Numbered from the stretch's first letter, positions 9,861 to 19,407 are shown. The stretch: 24,655 nt of DNA from Chara braunii (GCA_003427395.1 BFEA01000060.1:2633529-2658183), one strand, 5' to 3'. The notes: generated from the sequence alone by a model not told the origin. A program made the numbers and translations.

Positions 9861-10423
9861 CGAAACAGTTACGGCTTGCTTCTATCCTAATTCAAAAATT
9901 GAAATCACCATATCCGCGCGCGAAAAAGCGACGCAGGAAAAAAAAATCCTACGCCTATTCGTATTCACGCTGTCGGGCGCATCGGACCGGCACCGCACGT
10001 GGCAGCGCGGGACCCTCTCGGCCGCGTCACGCAGGAGTTGGACCAACCTTGCCGCGAACACACAAATGGAGCTTCCTTAGGCCGCTCCGGCTGAGTGCGC
10101 CAGCCATACCTCTCGCGAGCCCCTACGACAAGATAGGGCCTACGCGAGGCACAACTTACCTCCACCTTACGGGAGATATCACCTCCTTTCGGTGGGTGTA
10201 TCCCCGTCGAGCTACCAGTCCACAGTACGAAAGTTACTCGGTTGCAATCGCAAAGGTGGACCAGCCGAGGGCGTTTCTCGTTCGCTGTAGCATAGGGGGC
10301 GCGCGCGGTAATACGCCTATCGGACCCACACGCGAACCGACACCTTGGGGGGCTGAGGTCCCAAGCGCGACTCGTCATCCGTCGGCCGGCTAGGACGCAT
10401 CCCACACACCACGCACACACCAC

Positions 10424-10430
10424 TTTTATA
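10424..10430 (-). promoter_or_regulatory. TATA-like box in LTR, element sense (3' LTR copy)
   Basis: TATAAAA on the minus strand, also present in the 5' LTR at 23560-23566. It lies ~450 bp from the downstream LTR end, a reasonable place for a U3 promoter. Assignment is by position and motif only. Confidence 0.35.
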
Positions 10431-10566
10431 AACACAAAAATAAAACACGCACACACACACACGAAACGACACAANNCAAACAACGCGACAACGCTCCTAG
10501 CCCCTCGGTAGCCATCCCATAACTTTCCGACGCGGAAATCGGATAGGCGTCGTGCGTGAGACTTAG

Positions 10567-10573
10567 TATAAAA
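10567..10573 (+). promoter_or_regulatory. TATA box on the strand opposite gag
   Basis: TATAAAA on the plus strand in the context CTTAG-TATAAAA-CCGCGCGG, exactly conserved in the other LTR (23701-23707). It points away from gag. A plus-strand AATAAA follows near 11279-11284 (conserved near 24412), so both LTRs carry an antisense promoter-like and poly(A)-like pair. Confidence 0.35.
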
Positions 10574-10954
10574 CCGCGCGGACGCAGGGCTAGCTCATAT
10601 CGACTCGCAATACAAACGTACGCAAGCAATCGCAATGATGGCGTACTATGTCGTGCCCATAATCATGCGGCCCTCGTTAATCTCGAGGGTCGCATTCGAC
10701 ACTCAAGTGTCGGCTGACACTCACCTTGAGGGTTAATCTCTCGACGCTGGACAACCGCCATGCGCGGTTGAAGACCATACCCTCTTCTGCACTCTGTACA
10801 GAGGGGTTTAGTGGACAACTTTAAGCTGTCGTGGCGGTCGAACATCAAGGGGTTTGACTTTGACGACTGCCACGGACTACAACGTCCAACTATAAAAATA
10901 CCAAAAAGCAAAGGATAACAGAGGGTCTTCCCTTTCTCTCAAACCATAATCCAG

Positions 10955-11023
10955 TTAACCCTTATGCACAAATACAGTAGGTCTCTCAAATACTCAGGNT
11001 GCTCGTAAGTATATAAGGGTTAA
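10955..11023. repeat. 11-bp inverted repeat inside the LTR
   Basis: TTAACCCTTAT (10955-10965) and ATAAGGGTTAA (11013-11023) are perfect complements with a 47-base loop. The right LTR carries both arms unchanged (24089-24099 and 24147-24157). Confidence 0.7.
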
Positions 11024-11424
11024 TTATATAGGACGATCACTTCTCACAGTCACAGTGAGGCCCCTCTTAGCCATATATGTAAGTAATCGCAGACAGTCGC
11101 ATCCAGAAGCCGAACCACAACCATACCTGCAATCACATCAAAGATTCGTCCAGAAGTCCACGCACTACACGGGGTCAACTTCAACCATTCCTTGCAATCA
11201 TACCCCTCGCTTTAGCCATACAAGCCTCACTCGTGCAACCCTTAAATAAATACTCAGTACTTTTGTTCGATGGCCATTCAATAAAGTCCGGGTAAAAACA
11301 CAAGAAAATAGTTCAAATCTCAAGGCTAAAGCCTTTAGGTTGGGTGGCACGAGTGAATTGGAGTTGAATCGTAAACCGACGAATCGGCAACCGACCTGTT
11401 ATCAGTGATAACAGAAGATGATCC

Positions 11425-11680
11425 TCGTAGGATCAAGCTGAAACTATTCCAAATTCTGAATCAAACGGTCAAGATGACTTGTAACACAAGACAGGCCAAT
11501 CCCCAGGCTAAACCTATGAGTCAATGGAGAATAACTCCCATACCATGATGTCACCAGAATCGCTTTATTTAACTAAGTCTGAATCTACCTCTAAGCGGAG
11601 CCCAAACAAAGGTAGACCCTGACAAAATCTCCCCTGTTCAGGGTGGATCGCCAGATTCGCCACCTGTCAAAATGTAATCT
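11425..11680. other. Internal non-coding region beside the 3' LTR
   Basis: AT-rich sequence with no open frame or RNA gene. A minus-strand polypurine tract would be expected directly next to the LTR and is not evident. Confidence 0.3.
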
Positions 11681-12055
11681 AACTCCTCTAAATCAAGAAA
11701 ATTTCAATAGCGTTTCCCGTAGGAAAAATGCATTTTCAAGATTGTATCAGCCTGAATAGGTAACCGGAAATAGTCTTTGACTTTCCAAGGTCCAATGTTG
11801 TTTAACTCCCCGATTTAGCAAAAATTTGGGCAGCACTCCCTTTAAAAAAGGGGATTTCCATATTTTTACTAAGTCGCATATGAACTTTAGACGAGCTGAA
11901 CTTTGAAAAAACAAAACTTCCTGTCTTTGCAAAAAACTCCTTGGATTTGCAGAAATTTCGACAGCGCTTCTCGTAGAGAAAGTAGCTTGCCATAATTTAT
12001 ACAAAGCCAAGTATAACAAAAGATCCCAGAAAATGCGAGAATCGATCTAAGCAAA
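11681..12055. repeat. Three ~126-bp tandem repeats, each with a hairpin
   Basis: Units begin at about 11681, 11804 and 11935 with AACTCC, then AAATTT and (C/G)AGC/TAGC. Each has a hairpin at the same place but with different stem sequence: TTTCC/GGAAA (11713-11726), CCCTTT/AAAGGG (11838-11852) and TTCTC/GAGAA (11968-11980). The overall sequence is strongly diverged. Read on the minus strand, two units stay open in one frame (90 codons, 11747-12019), so a degenerate coding origin is possible. Confidence 0.65.
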
Positions 12056-12294
12056 AAACTGAGCTCAGAAAATGCAGGAATTGAAGCTAACTCCTATCGC
12101 TCTAGCACATGGTGAGCCTCTAAAGCAACTACCTGTCAAACTGAAACTCAGACCAAGTACTAGCCTCACTAAGTCACATGCAATGTCAAACCACAAGGGT
12201 AAGTACTCTCGCCACCCCAAGTCAAACTTTGCAAACAATAGTTCGTAATCTCTCAATCCTTTATTCTCGTATACCCAGCTTACATAGGGCATAA

Positions 12295-13125
12295 AGTCAA
12301 GTCGTCCAATCTTATGGAACCTTTCTGACTCAGCCATTAAGTATACACGAACAGGTTGCACAACTACTTCTCTCTTCCCTTTGGGCATATGACTAAGCCG
12401 TTCATCTTAGAACAAGGCTCAGCCGCCCCGAACTGTTTAATATCCAAATTATATTTATCTCTCTGAACTTGGTGTTCAAAAGCTAGGCATAGGACTGAGC
12501 CGTTCATCTTAGAACATGGCCCAGCCTGCCCAGGGTTACCTTCAATTATACTCTTAGTTATACTCTCTTCACTTCATGATAAGCTATAGTCAGNCCGTCC
12601 AATCTTATGGAACTCATGCCTACTAGCCTGTTCATAAATAGGATAGTATAAAATATAGCCAAAATTTAACCTTTTAGGTTCTAGCGTGTGCGAGGCATTG
12701 GGCCAGACCGTCCAATCTTATGGAACATATCTGGTCCTCTGCCAGGTTCGTTTCTCTCTGATCCACTGTGTACTGTGTGCGGCATGAGTCTAAGGTCGTT
12801 CAATCTTATGGACATGCCCTGTCCTCAGCAAGAATTACCCCCTCAGAATAAAACAAGAGGGGGACTGAGCCGTCCAATNTTATGAACTTGCTCAGACCTC
12901 CTCGATCAGAAACAAAAGAAATAGGACAAACCCCAATCAAACATGGCAACCAAACCCTCCAATCTTGTGGTACAGGTTCGGCCCCTGAAAAGTTAGCCAT
13001 AGTCGAACCCTCACAATTCAGAGCAATCAGACCGTCCAATCTTATGGAACTGGTCTGACTCTCCATGCAATTCAAAAATAAAACACAGCGGTCAGGCCGT
13101 TCAATCTTATGGAACTGGTCTGACC
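12295..13125. repeat. Array of ten stem-loop repeats with conserved core and changing stems
   Basis: The core CCGTCCAATCTTATGGAAC (variant CCGTTCATCTTAGAAC) recurs ten times, 65-112 bp apart. Flanking arms pair in most units: 12295-12330 (AGTCA/TGACT), 12393-12422, 12495-12524, 12589-12618 (imperfect), 12711-12737 (CCAGA/TCTGG), 12781-12818 (GGCAT/ATGCC), 12865-12895 (CTGAGC/GCTCAG), 12950-12981, 13027-13058 (TCAGACC/GGTCTGA) and 13090-13125 (GGTCAGGCC/GGTCTGACC, one G-U). Arms differ between units while pairing is kept. The inner arms also switch between TCCA/TGGA and GTTC/GAAC. The role is unknown. Confidence 0.85.
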
Positions 13126-14800
13126 TCATAGGACCCATTCACGCTCAAGCAAAACCACCTTTCTCCCACCCTTCCCCCGGATGCAATCCCTTTTCCTGAA
13201 CAAGTCTGCCTTCAGTCAATCGAAGAAACTGGAACTGAGTTTTCTCACACATTCCTTTATTTAGTCAGATTCATCTCCTGAAAGTTAAACCGAAAGTCAA
13301 AATAGGGGCGCATACAGTATACTCAGTCAAACATAGCAAGATGTACAGGTAGGGGTTACACCAGGGTATATAGAGGGAAAAATAATGGTTACCTTTCAGT
13401 TCCCTGCCTCCAGAGCCTCGCCTAGGCTCCGGCAGAGCTCCCGCAATCGGTGGGGCGAACCTCCCACAGAGGCCTTGGCGCGGATTACGGGTTGCAATCC
13501 CGCCTGNCGCCTTCCTCTCAGAACCGATAGACTAGACTTAGAGTTAGAAGGGCAGAAGGAGGTGGGTTTGAGACTCTTAGATCCAAGGAGGGTGCTCTCA
13601 GACTCGCAAGAGAGGGCCTTATTACCTTCACACGCCTGAGGGCCCCGCAATGGCAGCCAAACGGCGCCGTAGCTTGGTCAACTGCAGTCAAAATGTCGGT
13701 TGTCTAACTCTTTGGCAACTCCCCAAACCATAGCCGTGATCTACCTTCACGCCTCTGATCACTCCTCGTACTCCATACCTTCACCTCCCTGTTGAAACTG
13801 CAGCCACGCGGCCCTAAACAGCTAGGCTCACACAGTGCACACCCTCGCGTGCCCTATTTCGACATACAGAGGTAGCCGCTNAGCCGTGCAGCGACGCNCA
13901 GCAAGCANGGTAATGCAGCGAACCTACGGCAGTTCCCAGTCATACCATCAATCAGCACAGTGATCTGCGGTAAACCCAGCAACTACCTATAACAGCAATG
14001 CGCAGGAGCCCAATCAATCCCGGCATGCACCACGAGGCATGGCTTTGGCAACCACAAACCAACTGTGTCTAATCACCCGCCGTGCCATAGCAAAGGTTAG
14101 CTGCCCCCGCCAACCATGAACAACCGTACACCTCTCACGATCGCACAAGCGGCTACTACCAACAGGCGGGTCTCCAGCAACTGGCTCACACTGTCCCTGC
14201 TGCATAATGGCCATGCACCGCCAACTGGTGATCTTCAAGCCTGCCTCTCTCTTACTGCTGCCCCGCTCGGTGGAGTGAGCGCCTTCCCCAGTAAGCCAGC
14301 CCCCTTTTCCCATCGGGTGAATGGATCTGGTCGTCGGCCCCGACCGGTTTCATTCAACCTTTATCGCCTACAATTTGAGGGGAGGAAATTCCCAGCACAG
14401 CCACCCGTAACGAACAGAGGGCCAGAGTGCGGTTGCCGGGTAGCACCCTGCCTTTATCCGTATGAAATGGACGTCGCCCCGATCCAGCCCGCTTCACCCC
14501 TTTATTGATCCGTGTCTCAGCTTACGCCATGGCTGAGAAGGCCGCGTGTTGTGGGAACAATCGCACGACGGATTGGAAGGACCACGGCGCCCACTTCGTC
14601 AACAACGAGGACTGTGTGTGGTCAGGAAGACTAGCAGCACTTGCAATAATAGAGGTTGGCGCACTCGTGGGCTCTTCTTGACCACCCACGAAACGTGCAA
14701 AAAGGGAATGAATCTTTTCCAAAACTGCGAACGGATACATTGACACTTTCCTCCTCGCTTGCACGCTGCCCCCCCTCACTCGCTTTGGCTAAACTAATGA
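13126..14800. other. Internal non-coding region, nothing recognised
   Basis: Several open frames of 80-130 codons exist on both strands (for example 14116-14508 plus and 14522-14779 minus). None shows a recognisable domain or is repeated elsewhere in the window. Five N positions occur here or close by. It may include the unresolved far end of repeat B. Confidence 0.3.
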
Positions 14801-15843
14801 CTCCGAGCGTGAACTAACACCACGACTACACTCGCCCCACCAAAGAGCCTCAACTTTGGCACCTGCTCCACTCGATCCCCTCGAGGAACGACTGGAATCT
14901 TCGTTCCACGCTCCTTCCCCGTCTGCACATTCCGCTATCTTCGCGCAGCCCATACTCCTGTTCACTCCTCCTACAGTACATTTTACACTAATCCGAGCTC
15001 ATATTCGCGGTCGTCGGCCCCGAAAACACTAAACATGAGTCTTTGTTTGCCCTTCTTCGTCAAGAAACGGGCACAAAACCGTTTCTTCTTCCTTCTGCCA
15101 TAGCTGGCCTCCACCATCTCCCCGCACCTTCTCCTCTAACTAACTCCAATCCTACTAACCTAACCTCAAAACTAATACTATCATCAGATTCGCCCGGGGT
15201 CAAAACTTCGGGATCGCATCTTCTCCCGCCCAAATTCGTTCACCAACGAGTGAGCTACGCCCTTTCTCCCTTCTTCCTTCTCACTCCCGCCATGGCCCCA
15301 CGCGGCTTCTTTCTTCACTAACAGCTAATCTAGTAACTTGCTACAAAAACTAACACTACTATCCAACTCGCCTCCCTCAAAAACCCCTGTTTCACTTCTT
15401 TCCCCGCCCGCTTCTATCTCCTATCGGGCGGGCTATCCGGTTTCTTCCCTCGCTATAGCTACCTCCGGCTCCGCCANNGTCTCCTCNTGTGCGCATGCAC
15501 CTGGCGCGAAACGGNGCCCAAGTACGCCTGCCTCTTAACTCNTCCGCCCTTCGTNCACTGCTGCCCGCTGCGTTATCCACCCCGCCGCACCCCGCTGTNT
15601 GTTTCACTCTGGCCGGTAGATACCCGACCCCGGGCACNCTCACACAGNGGTGGCAATCTAGTAAGATCTGCCGAATTTTTCTTTCCTGTATTTACNGCTG
15701 GCCAAACCCACCACCCGCTGCCTCTCTGCATCCGTCATCTTCGACTCGTGGCNCATGCACCCCGTGCACGAACNAGCCNCGNTACACCCTCTCCTTTCCC
15801 ACGACCCCGTTGGCTTCGGCCCTGCCTNCCCCACTCCNNTGTC

Positions 15844-16040
15844 GGGCCCTTCTCNGACTTAAGNGTATCATCCTNGCGCAGGGGNCATGCCAATCTTCCC
15901 TGTAGNGTTCCCTTTTCTTTGCGTGGTNCGATGGACCACAGATCAGATATTAACCCGATCAGAACCGATACTACACTTGATCNTAGCCAAAANNNNAAGA
16001 AAGGTATTTCGTTCTACTTCTAACGGATGTCCCGAAGGAC
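15844..16040 (-). pseudogene. U6-U2-U6 snRNA chimera
   Basis: From 16040 downwards the minus strand reads as the U6 5' end (GTCC-TTCG-GGAC stem-loop, ACATCCG, GAACGA). It then reads as U2 from its 5' end (16007 to about 15907), and then resumes U6 with TACAGGGAAGATTGGCATG, CCCCTGCGC, AGGATGATAC and GAGAAGGGCCC to 15844. Together the two U6 parts cover essentially the full length, split near nt 34-37. The 5' stem has lost one base on each side and keeps its pairing. ACAGAGA is changed to ACAGGGA and the AGC triad to GGC, no oligo-T terminator follows, and no TATA or upstream element is seen, so it is probably not functional. Confidence 0.85.
15907..16007 (-). pseudogene. U2 snRNA 5' half inserted in U6
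   Basis: It begins ATACCTTTCT like plant U2, continues through TTTTGGCTA-GATCAAG and the intact branch-site-pairing GTGTAGTATC. Stem-loop IIa (GATC...GATC around TTAATATCT) and IIb (GTGGTCCATCGNACCAC) follow. It then departs from U2, and the Sm-binding site is missing. Four N positions fall on the CGGC of the 5' end. Changes inside stem IIa are mostly to G. Confidence 0.85.
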
Positions 16041-17923
16041 TAAATCGGGGCAATGCCCCGCGGCTCCCCCAAAGGCCACGCGGCCTCAGCCTGTCCCCCA
16101 CTCCCTTCCGCTTTTCCTCTCCGTGCACGTACCCGGCCCGGATTCATACCGGATCCGCCCTGGTCAGCGTTTCAGCAGTTCAGGGGTGTACCCTCTGAGC
16201 TAGGCTCTTAGGTGTCTGCCACACCCACGACACCGCATCCCAGGCAACGGTGCCGGGCGCGGCTCCGGTGTGACTACGAACACAGTTTGTAACTGCACTT
16301 CGGGGCGACCCCGCAAATACAACGCAACCCCACGCACTCCTACCACAGCCCCGCGCCGACGAATAACACAGGTAAGGGAAATAAGGTAAAATGGCGCCTC
16401 GCCAGCCCCCGCGGGCCGAGCCCGCCCCCGCGCCCACAAAACAAAACCGAGGGGGATAGCCCTGACGGCCCTCGACCCCATCGGTTCCTTCCACGACGCT
16501 CCGCTGCAGTTGCTGCGCCGACGCCCACTGGCCTCGATCCCCGAACTGCCGTATCGTCAACCCAATGTCGTAACCTATAGGTCTAAGCCCAAGCCTGAGA
16601 CGACCAGGCGCGGATTCCAATATGGAGTAGTGCAGCGCGGTGAACAGCCTACGCCCCTTTCCTGTCTACAACCAAACGTGTCGTCGCTAGGCACCCTCGC
16701 CGGCCTACCCGGACCGCGTCGTGGCTGGCCCGCGCCCTCCTATACGCCCCATTTACCGCACAAGGTCACGTCATCGCCGTCGATGCCGTCGTCCTCGCAC
16801 GCGCGCTCTCCCCGGTCAAACGTACCAATCAAAAGAAAATATCCCTAATCCCTGCTTAATCAAAAAAATAAGTAACCATCTGAAAAAGGTTCTGGTCGGC
16901 GATCACGCCGACCCTTCAGTCATCAACAAAATTAAAAACATCACGCGCGCCTTAAACTCGCGCGCCCACTCACTCTCTGCTTCAAGACATTCTAGTCAAA
17001 CTTTCAGCCGATAGGCTGCTACAACTTGCGCANTCTACTCAAAATTTCCAACTCAAACTTAATCTCTGTCACTTGCAAAAACCAGGGCGGATACCCTTGT
17101 AAGGGTGTTCGCGCCGACAGCTTACCGGACCATATTAAGCGACGTCCCCGTCGCTTCGCAAAATCGAAAAGCTGTCAGATTACCCAAGATGCTGACGAAA
17201 AAGGAACCAATCCGATTAGCCGACAAACGCAGGGTAGAAGCCTCCATCAAACGATGCCTCCACAACTATATGCTGTCAGGTTTCTAACCCGGGCTCTCAC
17301 CGCCCCGACATTAGGACGCTGACAACATAAGTTCCAAAGACCTTCTCAATCATCCTCTCCCCGATCCTAGACAACCTTCGGCTTCTCGTTGGGTGTCCGT
17401 AGTCCTGGCCAAAACTAGGGACGCAGGCCCTAACCGAGACCTTTGAAGGCACTTTCGCCTTCCTTCTCAGAGAATCTCTCGCAATCAAATACAGATACGT
17501 ATATTTGTATATTTAATATCCACTCGGCTTTTTCTGCAGTCTAGTACAGAAAGGCTATCTTGGCCTACCATAGCCTGGCTGATCGGACCAGGACTACGGC
17601 CCACCGCATTGTTATTTTAGCGGCAGTACCCTCGTTGGTTACGCAACGATAGATTTTCTCCTGATAAGCATTCAATCAGGATTACCCAAAGTCTTGACTC
17701 ATATCCCCCGCCATCCCACCGAAGTAATTTCCTTGGGGCGTGGATAACCTCTTTAACTCTTACCCCGTTGGTAGACGTGGGCCCTCAACCAGGTTGTGCT
17801 GGCTTGCAGTCATCCAATAGGGGTTACGCCCTAGAGGTGCTAACCTTTACCGTTTAGCTTGATATTCCTCAATATGCCTTAAGATTAGCACAGGTGTCTA
17901 GACGGCGCGTCGCAAAACAGACC

Positions 17924-17956
17924 ACAGACCCTCTGCGGGACTACGCAGGGGTCTGT
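17924..17956. other. Strong hairpin
   Basis: ACAGACCC-T-CTGCG and CGCAG-GGGTCTGT form a 13-bp stem with a single-base bulge around a short loop (GGACTA). It is among the most stable isolated hairpins in the internal region. The role is unknown. Confidence 0.6.
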
Positions 17957-18371
17957 CTCACTTTAAAGGCGTTTACCAACTCCCTATGGGACGACATAGA
18001 AAGCATGGCCCTTTTTCACAATCACAAACAGATTCACCGCTAGGCTCACACAAGGTCGTGGCCTACTGACTTGATCAGAGACAACAGACCACACATCCCA
18101 CGACAACTTAATGCACTGACTTGCGACCTTTTCAGTTCCACCAATGATCCAGTCTGTAATTCTGGCTCCTCTCGTCAGGCTTTATCAACTCACACATTGC
18201 TTACCATGCCCTTAGATCTGTTAACCACCCCTTTTGCACGAAGGAGGTCTCTCTCAATAGGTCTCCCGGCCATCCCTCTCTTTCTAGGATGAGCTACCAC
18301 ACGACCCCTTTTTAAAACACTCCCCCTTCTGGAGATGAGTCTTCTGATAAACAACACTACCGCCTTCCTCA

Positions 18372-18505
18372 AACTGAAGGGGCCTCAACCATAAAACAAC
18401 TCAAAATGAGAGGCCTACTTATGGGCCCTCTCCACAACTCAACCACGAACCAACTCAACTGAGGGGCCTGCTTATGGGCCCTTTTCGCAACTTAACCATA
18501 AAACA
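18372..18505. repeat. ~60-bp imperfect tandem repeat
   Basis: Two units share AACTCAA-(A/C)TGAG(A/G)GGCCT(A/G)C, TTATGGGCCC and an AACT(C/T)AACCA tail. A partial third start (GGGGCCTCAACCATAAAAC) precedes them. Confidence 0.55.
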
Positions 18506-18821
18506 TCCGGCATGGTAAGTACTCGAGCCTTTAAGACTCGCAAAATCCCTTAGGATTTTCACACTTTCACAATGACAGACTGCACTCCCTCTCCTTATAC
18601 TCGGCCCTGTCCTGCCCACAGGCAGGCCGCACGAGTATACCGAAGAGTAGACAGTTCACATCCATTTATTCTCATGAAATTCACACAATCCAATACGCAT
18701 GAGATGTATCTCACACATCTCTCACACAAAGCCATCATACATCAGGATAAAACCACACATGTGAGAGTGATTGTGATCGTCATATACAAAAGATAGTCTT
18801 AGATAAAGCCTCAATTCAATA

Positions 18822-18900
18822 TATACACAGGGGTACAATACCCCAACTCAAGCGCGAGCCAGGTGTTATCGAGTTACATATGTATACACAGGGGTACAAT
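18822..18900. repeat. Direct repeat of TATACACAGGGGTACAAT
   Basis: Exact 18-base copies at 18822-18839 and 18883-18900, each followed within a few bases by CAACTCAA. Confidence 0.7.
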
Positions 18901-19349
18901 CTCAACTCAAATCGTCACTGGTATCACTCAAGGACAATGCGGCCCCCCTGATCAGAGTCATGCTAAAACAGCTTTGAGCAGGGCATAGCCATACCTCTCA
19001 ATCCGAGGGACCCAAGCCACCCAGGACATATTCAAATACCCAAGGAAAAGTAAGACTAGAAGTCATTCACACACAAATCTTACAACTACCTTCCTAGGCT
19101 AGAGAGCCTATCTCCCACATGCTGAGGGTTCTTCCCAAGCCTCTCCTACCTCTCACACCTATACGTCTATCTAGGCCTAGGCACGACGTAGGTCTCATAT
19201 CTTCTTCTCCCGACCAATAGGCCTAATGGAACAGACCCTTAATTCGTAACAATACCGTCAGGGTCACTCCGTGCTCTATCTACGTGAGACATTCCAATAA
19301 CATGATGTAAGGCAGACCTAACATACCCCATATATACAGTTATTTTATT

Positions 19350-19407
19350 GGGGTTCCTCCCGCCTGCGGTTCAGGTCACCTTACCGGACCATTATTGCGG
19401 GAACCCC
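19350..19407. repeat. Inverted repeat GGGGTTCC...CCCGC / GCGGG-AACCCC
   Basis: The arms pair as GGGGTT with AACCCC and CCCGC with GCGGG, with a 3-base bulge and a ~34-base loop. It lies ~120 bp downstream of the gag stop on the element's coding strand, so it could be a 3' structural element. That role is a guess. Confidence 0.45.

Larger units (their letters stand above)
9971..11424 (-). repeat. 3' LTR (left copy)
   Basis: It starts TGTCGGGCGC on the plus strand and matches 23111-24558 to the GATGATC just after a TGTTATCA-G-TGATAACA palindrome (11397-11413). I count about 15 differences in the first ~350 bases against the other LTR (~4%), several at CpG sites. The expected end dinucleotide is CC here against CA in the right LTR. 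No clear polypurine tract adjoins it on the internal side, which is unusual. Confidence 0.9.
15090..17119 (-). mobile_element. Repeat B: diverged, inverted relative of repeat A, nested in the LTR element
   Basis: Read from 17119 on the minus strand (TGTCGGCGCGAACACCC), it follows repeat A block by block. Shared blocks include CAGGGCGGATACCCTTGTAAGGGT, GGTCGGCGATCACGCCGACC with CTTCA-TCATCAA, GTCGATGCCGTC, GGGGGATAGCC, AGGTGCAT-CGCA near 15500, and a CTATGGC/GCTACGC region near 15100-15250. Homology is lost below about 15090, so that end is not defined. It carries U6 and U2 snRNA sequence where A carries 25S rRNA. N calls cluster at 15478-15996, perhaps from collapsed repeat copies. No protein of its own is recognised. 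Confidence 0.6.

Noticed and set aside
9965-10483. Long open frames in the LTR (both strands), repeated at 22994-23656
   Set aside because: They lie inside the LTR, differ in frame breaks between the two LTRs and have low-complexity Cys/Val or Arg/Pro content.
11311-11322. B-box-like GTTCAAATCTC, repeated in the other LTR
   Set aside because: No matching A box or cloverleaf lies at the right distance.
9971-11424. Plus-strand orientation for the LTR element, suggested by plus-strand TATA and AATAAA in the LTRs
   Set aside because: The tRNA-Asp primer-binding site next to the right LTR and the gag zinc knuckle both require minus orientation.
12065-13138. Repeated peptide FHKIG/FHKIE read from the hairpin array on the minus strand
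   Set aside because: The frame changes from unit to unit and stops intervene; pairing of the arms explains the conservation better than coding.
14116-14779. 130-codon plus and 85-codon minus open frames
   Set aside because: No recognisable domain, no second copy in the window and no splice context; kept only as part of the non-coding interval.
16130-16196. tRNA-like sequence on the minus strand (TAGCTCAGAGGG A-box-like, GGTATGAATCC B-box-like)
   Set aside because: The anticodon arm does not fold, box spacing is ~40 instead of ~33 bases, and the same stretch is homologous to non-tRNA-like sequence in repeat A.
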